Shown here piece after piece: positions 6,034 to 8,543 of a stretch of 8,543 nt of DNA. Both the position numbers and the translations under genes were made by a program. How positions within the stretch are numbered: position 1 is the stretch's first letter; the number at the start of each line of letters is the position of its first letter. Under the pieces are notes generated by a model. It searched no databases. It was not told where the DNA came from and saw nothing but the letters and a program-made list of their open reading frames with translations. The stretch is from Bacteroidales bacterium (GTDB taxonomy: Bacteria; Bacteroidota; Bacteroidia; Bacteroidales; WCHB1-69), in NCBI GenBank assembly GCA_031273515.1, contig JAISRU010000218.1:1-8543 (forward strand). The letters run 5' to 3'.

Positions 6034-7748
6034 AGATAAGCTATAAACAGAAACTTTTTGTCAGCTTTGTCTGCATTTTTGCTTTGTTTACGATCGGGAT
6101 TGCCATTTTGGAGCAGAGTCGAGAAAGACAACAGAAAACCGAAGAAATGGAAGGAAAATTGGATGCTTATGCCGGTATTGTCCACGCCATCCTGACCCAA
6201 CATCCCGAAGAACTTACCTGTTTGGACAGTCTGCAAAAACTTTTTCCTGAGAACATCCGTCTGACGATCATCAATCGACAGGGGAAAGTCCTCTACGATA
6301 ATGCTGTTGCGGAAGTATCTCTGTTGGAAAATCATTCCGAACGACCCGAAATAGTGTCTGCAAAAGAAGAAGGAACAGGGAGCAATATTCGGATTTCGTC
6401 GTCCAATCAGCAGGAGTATTTGTATTATGCCCGACGTTTCAACAATCGATTTGTGCGCGTGGCATTGCCTTACGACGTCGGGACGCAAAATTTTTTAAAG
6501 CCTGACAATGTCTTTTTGTATTACATTCTTGCTTTGTTTGTGATTGTTCTGTTGCTTATCAGTTATGCGACGGACAGGTTTGGCAAATCGATCCGACAGC
6601 TGAAAGATTTTACAACAGCGGCTCAAGCAGACAATATCAGCGCTTATCCCGTCGGTTTTCCCAATGATGAATTAGGAGAAATCGGAACGAAAATAACAGA
6701 AAGTTACCGTCAGCTGAAGGAAAGTAAGAAAGAAATTGCGCTCGAACGCGAGAAATTACTTCAACATGTACACAGTTCGGAAGAGGGACTTTGTTTTTTC
6801 ACGTCCGCAAGGACGGTCGAATTTTACAACGGACTTTTCATTCAATACCTGAACATCATCATGGACGAGGCAAACAGTGAACCGGCTTCTGTCTTGAAAG
6901 ATCCTGCATTTGAAAAGGCAATTTCATTTTTATCGGACAAGGATCGTCAGGAAAGCTATTTCGAGATGCAAATCAGCAGACAGGGACAGCATTTTGCACT
7001 CAGGGTGAATGTATTTGAAGACGGTGGATTTGAAATCATCATCAACGACGTTACCAAACAGGAAAAGACTCGTTTGCTGAAACAGGAAATCACGGGAAAC
7101 ATAGCGCACGAACTGCGTACTCCTGTTACGAGCATTCGCGGCTATCTCGAAACGGTATTGGAACAGTCGTTGGACGCAGACAAGCAGCATCATTTTCTGA
7201 CCAAAGCGTATAAGCAGGCATTGACATTGTCCGAATTGATTCAGGACATGAGCTTAATCACGAAGATAGAAGAGAGTCCTCAGTCGTTTCGTTTAGAGGA
7301 TGTCAATATCGGATTGCTGTTGGAAAATCTGCATGACGATCTCGAAATTCCTTTGCAGCAAAAGGGTATCGGGATGACATGGAGTTTTGAAAAGACGATT
7401 TTGGTTCATGGCAATCAGAATTTGCTGTATTCCGTTTTCCGCAATCTGACCGACAATGTTATTCGACATGCGGGCGTGAATGTATCGATAGAGGTCAGCA
7501 TTTACGGTGAGGACAAAGATTTTTATTATTTTTCTTATGCCGACACAGGTATCGGAATAGCGGAGCATCATCTGAACCGTTTGTTTGAACGCTTTTACCG
7601 TACAGAAGAAGGACGAACCCGCGACGCCGGAGGTTCAGGATTAGGACTGTCGATAGTGAAAAATGCCATTCTTTTCCACAGAGGAAGCATTGTCGTCAAG
7701 AACAGACTCGGCGGAGGATTAGAATTTTTATTTAAGTTGCCGAAATAG
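6030..7748 (+). CDS. phoR: Phosphate-regulon sensor histidine kinase PhoR
   Basis: This is an inner-membrane histidine kinase, partner of the PhoB encoded just upstream and probably controlled through PhoU and PstSCAB. The 572 residues contain a first helix (about 8-28), a periplasmic region (about 29-157), a second helix (about 158-180), a HAMP-like and coiled stretch (181-245) and a PAS-like region (about 246-345). The HisKA domain has phosphoacceptor H360 in NIAHELRTPVTSIRGYLE (357-374). The ATPase has N-box NLTDNVIRH (472-480), G1 DTGIGI (505-510), F-box LFERFYR (518-524) and G2 GGSGLGLSIVK (534-544). All catalytic residues are present. The ~130-residue periplasmic segment is larger than in E. 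coli PhoR, which has almost none, so direct periplasmic sensing is conceivable. The ATG overlaps the phoB stop. Confidence 0.9.
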   Translation: MKISYKQKLFVSFVCIFALFTIGIAILEQSRERQQKTEEMEGKLDAYAGIVHAILTQHPEELTCLDSLQKLFPENIRLTIINRQGKVLYDNAVAEVSLLENHSERPEIVSAKEEGTGSNIRISSSNQQEYLYYARRFNNRFVRVALPYDVGTQNFLKPDNVFLYYILALFVIVLLLISYATDRFGKSIRQLKDFTTAAQADNISAYPVGFPNDELGEIGTKITESYRQLKESKKEIALEREKLLQHVHSSEEGLCFFTSARTVEFYNGLFIQYLNIIMDEANSEPASVLKDPAFEKAISFLSDKDRQESYFEMQISRQGQHFALRVNVFEDGGFEIIINDVTKQEKTRLLKQEITGNIAHELRTPVTSIRGYLETVLEQSLDADKQHHFLTKAYKQALTLSELIQDMSLITKIEESPQSFRLEDVNIGLLLENLHDDLEIPLQQKGIGMTWSFEKTILVHGNQNLLYSVFRNLTDNVIRHAGVNVSIEVSIYGEDKDFYYFSYADTGIGIAEHHLNRLFERFYRTEEGRTRDAGGSGLGLSIVKNAILFHRGSIVVKNRLGGGLEFLFKLPK

Positions 7749-7774
7749 TTCGTCCGAAAGAGCGCTCTTGGTTA

Positions 7775-7840
7775 GCATATCGGCAGTTTCGGCAGGCTCA
7801 ACTACCGGTAGCTACGTGGCGGTCATTGAGCCTGTCGAAA
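7775..7840. repeat. REP-like inverted repeat (TTTCGACAGGCTCAA family)
   Basis: Arm 7787-7807 (TTTCGGCAGGCTCAAC...) and arm 7820-7840 (...TTGAGCCTGTCGAAA) are reverse complements at 18 of 21 positions around a 12-nt loop (7808-7819). CTACCGGTAG (7802-7811) at the loop edge is itself palindromic. The wider 34-bp block 7775-7808 recurs directly at 7997-8030. I recall CAGGCTCAATGACCG sequences as common intergenic repeats in several phyla; this is not verified. Confidence 0.75.
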
Positions 7841-7857
7841 TGAACGCGCCCAAAATC

Positions 7858-7885
7858 GTAGAGACGTTGCATGCAACGTCTCTAC
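7858..7885. repeat. Perfect 28-bp palindrome
   Basis: GTAGAGACGTTGCA (7858-7871) is followed immediately by its exact reverse complement TGCAACGTCTCTAC (7872-7885), with no spacer. A spacer-free 14-bp arm is far longer than chance would give in a window of this size. The wording resembles short palindromic repeats I recall from other bacterial genomes. In RNA it would fold with a small central loop; in DNA it could be a dimeric binding or transposase-recognition site. Confidence 0.85.
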
Positions 7886-7892
7886 ATTGTAA

Positions 7893-7965
7893 GCATTCCG
7901 TAGGAATGCATCGCTCGGTAGAAATAAACGACAAGAACCAACATTGCATCCCGTCAGGGATGCAA
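7893..7965 (+). repeat. Two-hairpin TAGAAA element, copy I
   Basis: Hairpin A is GCATTCC-GTA-GGAATGC (7893-7909). Nine bases follow, then TAGAAA (7919-7924), then 19 bases, then hairpin B with arms TTGCATCCC and GGGATGCAA around loop GTCA (7944-7965). The A and B stems are related (GCATTCC and GCATCCC). Three further copies with the same order and spacing are in this region. Confidence 0.8.
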
Positions 7966-7996
7966 CCATTAACAAAGGTACATGCCCCCTTGTCTG

Positions 7997-8030
7997 GCAT
8001 ATCGGCAGTTTCGACAGGCTCAATGACCGG
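7997..8030 (+). repeat. Second copy of the 34-bp REP-like block
   Basis: This block matches 7775-7808 at 31 of 34 positions (both start GCATATCGGCAGTTTCG and end ACCGG). Its 8009-8029 part is the exact reverse complement of arm 7820-7840, so 7820-8029 is bracketed by perfect 21-bp inverted repeats enclosing the 28-bp palindrome and copy I of the two-hairpin element. Confidence 0.85.
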
Positions 8031-8033
8031 AAT

Positions 8034-8077
8034 TTACAATGACGTAAAAATAATCGTCCTGTTTTCAAATAGTTACA
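8034..8077 (+). repeat. 44-bp direct repeat, copy 1
   Basis: TTACAATGACGTAAAAATAA followed by TCGTCCTG... matches 8389-8432 at 42 of 44 positions, offset 355 bp. It follows the REP-like block directly. Past this copy, 8078-8143 contains TTTCTATCGTAGG and possibly a decayed further TAGAAA element. Confidence 0.9.
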
Positions 8078-8143
8078 TACAACTTTGCTTTTTCTATCGT
8101 AGGAACATTTTCTTTGGTCGAAATATGCTGTTCTAATGCTGTG

Positions 8144-8210
8144 AATCCCCTACGGGGATTTATTTCTGTGGTGTTCATGCGTTTCTATTGATATGAATGT
8201 CCTACGGACA
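8144..8210 (-). repeat. Two-hairpin TAGAAA element, copy II (reverse)
   Basis: Read on the minus strand: hairpin A TGTCC-GTA-GGACA (8210-8198), 10 bases, TAGAAA (8187-8182), 21 bases, then hairpin B AATCCCC-GTA-GGGGATT (8160-8144). On the + strand the loops read TAC. It faces copy III head to head, and the two share a perfect 14-bp inverted repeat TTTCTATTGATATG (8182-8195) against 8253-8266. Confidence 0.8.
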
Positions 8211-8236
8211 ATTGGGTTAATCAAAGCAGTTCTGTT

Positions 8237-8303
8237 TCCCCGTCAGGGGATACATATCAATAGAAAAAGCGATATTTCTCCAAACCATATTGTCCGTAGG
8301 ACA
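8237..8303 (+). repeat. Two-hairpin TAGAAA element, copy III
   Basis: Hairpin A is TCCCC-GTCA-GGGGA (8237-8250), followed by 10 bases, TAGAAA (8261-8266), 24 bases and hairpin B TGTCC-GTA-GGACA (8291-8303). Hairpin B and its flanks (8289-8307) are an exact 19-bp reverse complement of the hairpin A region of copy II (8194-8212), so the same hairpin occupies opposite positions in the two copies. Confidence 0.8.
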
Positions 8304-8308
8304 TTCAC

Positions 8309-8388
8309 CTGCGACGACCTCTCCAAAGGGAAATCCATCCCACGTCATCCTCCTTTTTTCCCTGACGACCCGGCGGCAGGGTGGGGAC
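8309..8388. repeat. G/C-rich segment related to the phoB-upstream hairpin repeat
   Basis: This stretch begins near CTCTCCA (8319-8325) and ends in GGCAGGGTGGGGAC (8375-8388), the latter differing at one base from 5282-5295. It may be a longer or rearranged relative of the element at 5243-5294. I see no good hairpin or coding potential in it. Confidence 0.35.
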
Positions 8389-8432
8389 TTACAATGACGT
8401 AAAAATAATCGTCCTGTATTCAGATAGTTACA
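8389..8432 (+). repeat. 44-bp direct repeat, copy 2
   Basis: This matches 8034-8077 at 42 of 44 positions. It ends 2 bp before hairpin A of copy IV. Together the pair flanks copies II and III of the two-hairpin element, so the interval could have arisen by insertion or by duplication of a repeat-bearing segment. Confidence 0.9.
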
Positions 8433-8434
8433 GA

Positions 8435-8505
8435 TGTCCCGTTAGGGACAAAATGTTGGTAGAAAACGGAATGTCAAACACCCGCCGCCGTCCCGTCAGG
8501 GACGG
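8435..8505 (+). repeat. Two-hairpin TAGAAA element, copy IV
   Basis: Hairpin A is TGTCCC-GTTA-GGGACA (8435-8450), followed by 9 bases, TAGAAA (8460-8465), 22 bases and hairpin B CCGTCCC-GTCA-GGGACGG (8488-8505). As in copy I, the A and B stems are near matches (GTCCC in both). GGTAGAAA is shared exactly with copy I. Confidence 0.8.
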
Positions 8506-8543
8506 AATGTGGGGTGTATTTCAGATTGTCGCAAGCGTAAAAA

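Larger units (their letters stand above)
7749..8543. other. 795-bp gene-free region packed with repeats
   Basis: After the phoR stop I find no convincing gene to the end of the window. Open frames here run across inverted repeats and have no family signature. A 12-bp palindrome AAGAGCGCTCTT (7758-7769) sits just after phoR but lacks a T tract, so no clear phoR terminator is visible. The rest is occupied by the REP-like arms, palindrome, two-hairpin elements and direct repeats listed separately. Confidence 0.8.

Noticed and set aside
7758..7769. phoR terminator at palindrome AAGAGCGCTCTT
   Set aside because: No spacer suited to a strong hairpin loop and no downstream T tract, so evidence is insufficient.
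8086..8112. A fifth two-hairpin element (reverse TAGAAA at 8091-8096)
   Set aside because: TTTCTA is present next to TCGTAGGAAC, but no paired hairpin A or B can be found at the expected spacing; at most a decayed remnant.
7768..8402. Open reading frames after phoR (122 aa at 7768-8136 and 69 aa at 8193-8402, plus minus-strand frames at 7812-8068)
   Set aside because: They run through inverted and direct repeats, show no family motif or leader, and their sequence is explained by repeat content.
7893..8505. CRISPR or tRNA-like explanation for the hairpin cluster
   Set aside because: Copies are in both orientations, unevenly spaced and with variable stems; no cloverleaf or conserved tRNA TTC arm is visible.

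Overview
The window looks like chromosomal DNA of a member of the Bacteroidota (probably class Bacteroidia). Three things point there: protein style, Bacteroidota-type -7 promoter boxes (TAnnTTTG) with A-rich leaders instead of strong Shine-Dalgarno sites, and a high-affinity phosphate locus ordered pstS-pstC-pstA-pstB-phoU-phoB-phoR. I cannot name the genus from sequence alone.

Layout: 1-411 is a gene-free leader made of decayed, repeat-like sequence, a terminator-like hairpin (152-204) and the pstS promoter, with an 11-bp-phased direct repeat resembling a Pho box (321-353). From 412 to 4799 five genes run on the + strand: pstS (periplasmic phosphate-binding protein), pstC and pstA (permeases), pstB (ATPase) and phoU (regulator). 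Gaps are 3 bp, a 4-bp ATGA overlap, 1 bp and 50 bp. PstC carries an extra periplasmic segment that resembles part of PstS. From about 4800 to 5334 phoU is separated from the regulators by an array of 42-bp repeats, each with a 7-bp-stem hairpin. One long reading frame crosses the array, but I doubt it is a conventional gene. Two dispersed-repeat remnants follow. At 5335-7748 lie the response regulator phoB and sensor kinase phoR, overlapping by 4 bp.

The last 795 bp (7749-8543) hold no convincing gene. They are packed with nested repeats: inverted REP-like arms, a perfect 28-bp palindrome, a 44-bp direct repeat, and four copies (three +, one -) of a roughly 70-bp element. That element is built as hairpin A, 9-10 nt, TAGAAA, 19-24 nt, hairpin B. 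Stem sequences vary but the loop and closing pairs stay constant.

How the genes fit together: PstS captures phosphate in the periplasm, PstCA moves it through the inner membrane using PstB ATP hydrolysis, and PhoU links transporter state to PhoR. PhoR controls PhoB, which probably activates pstS through the phased repeats. The ordinary part is the Pho regulon. The parts worth a second look are the repeat systems at 4850-5175 and 7775-8505.
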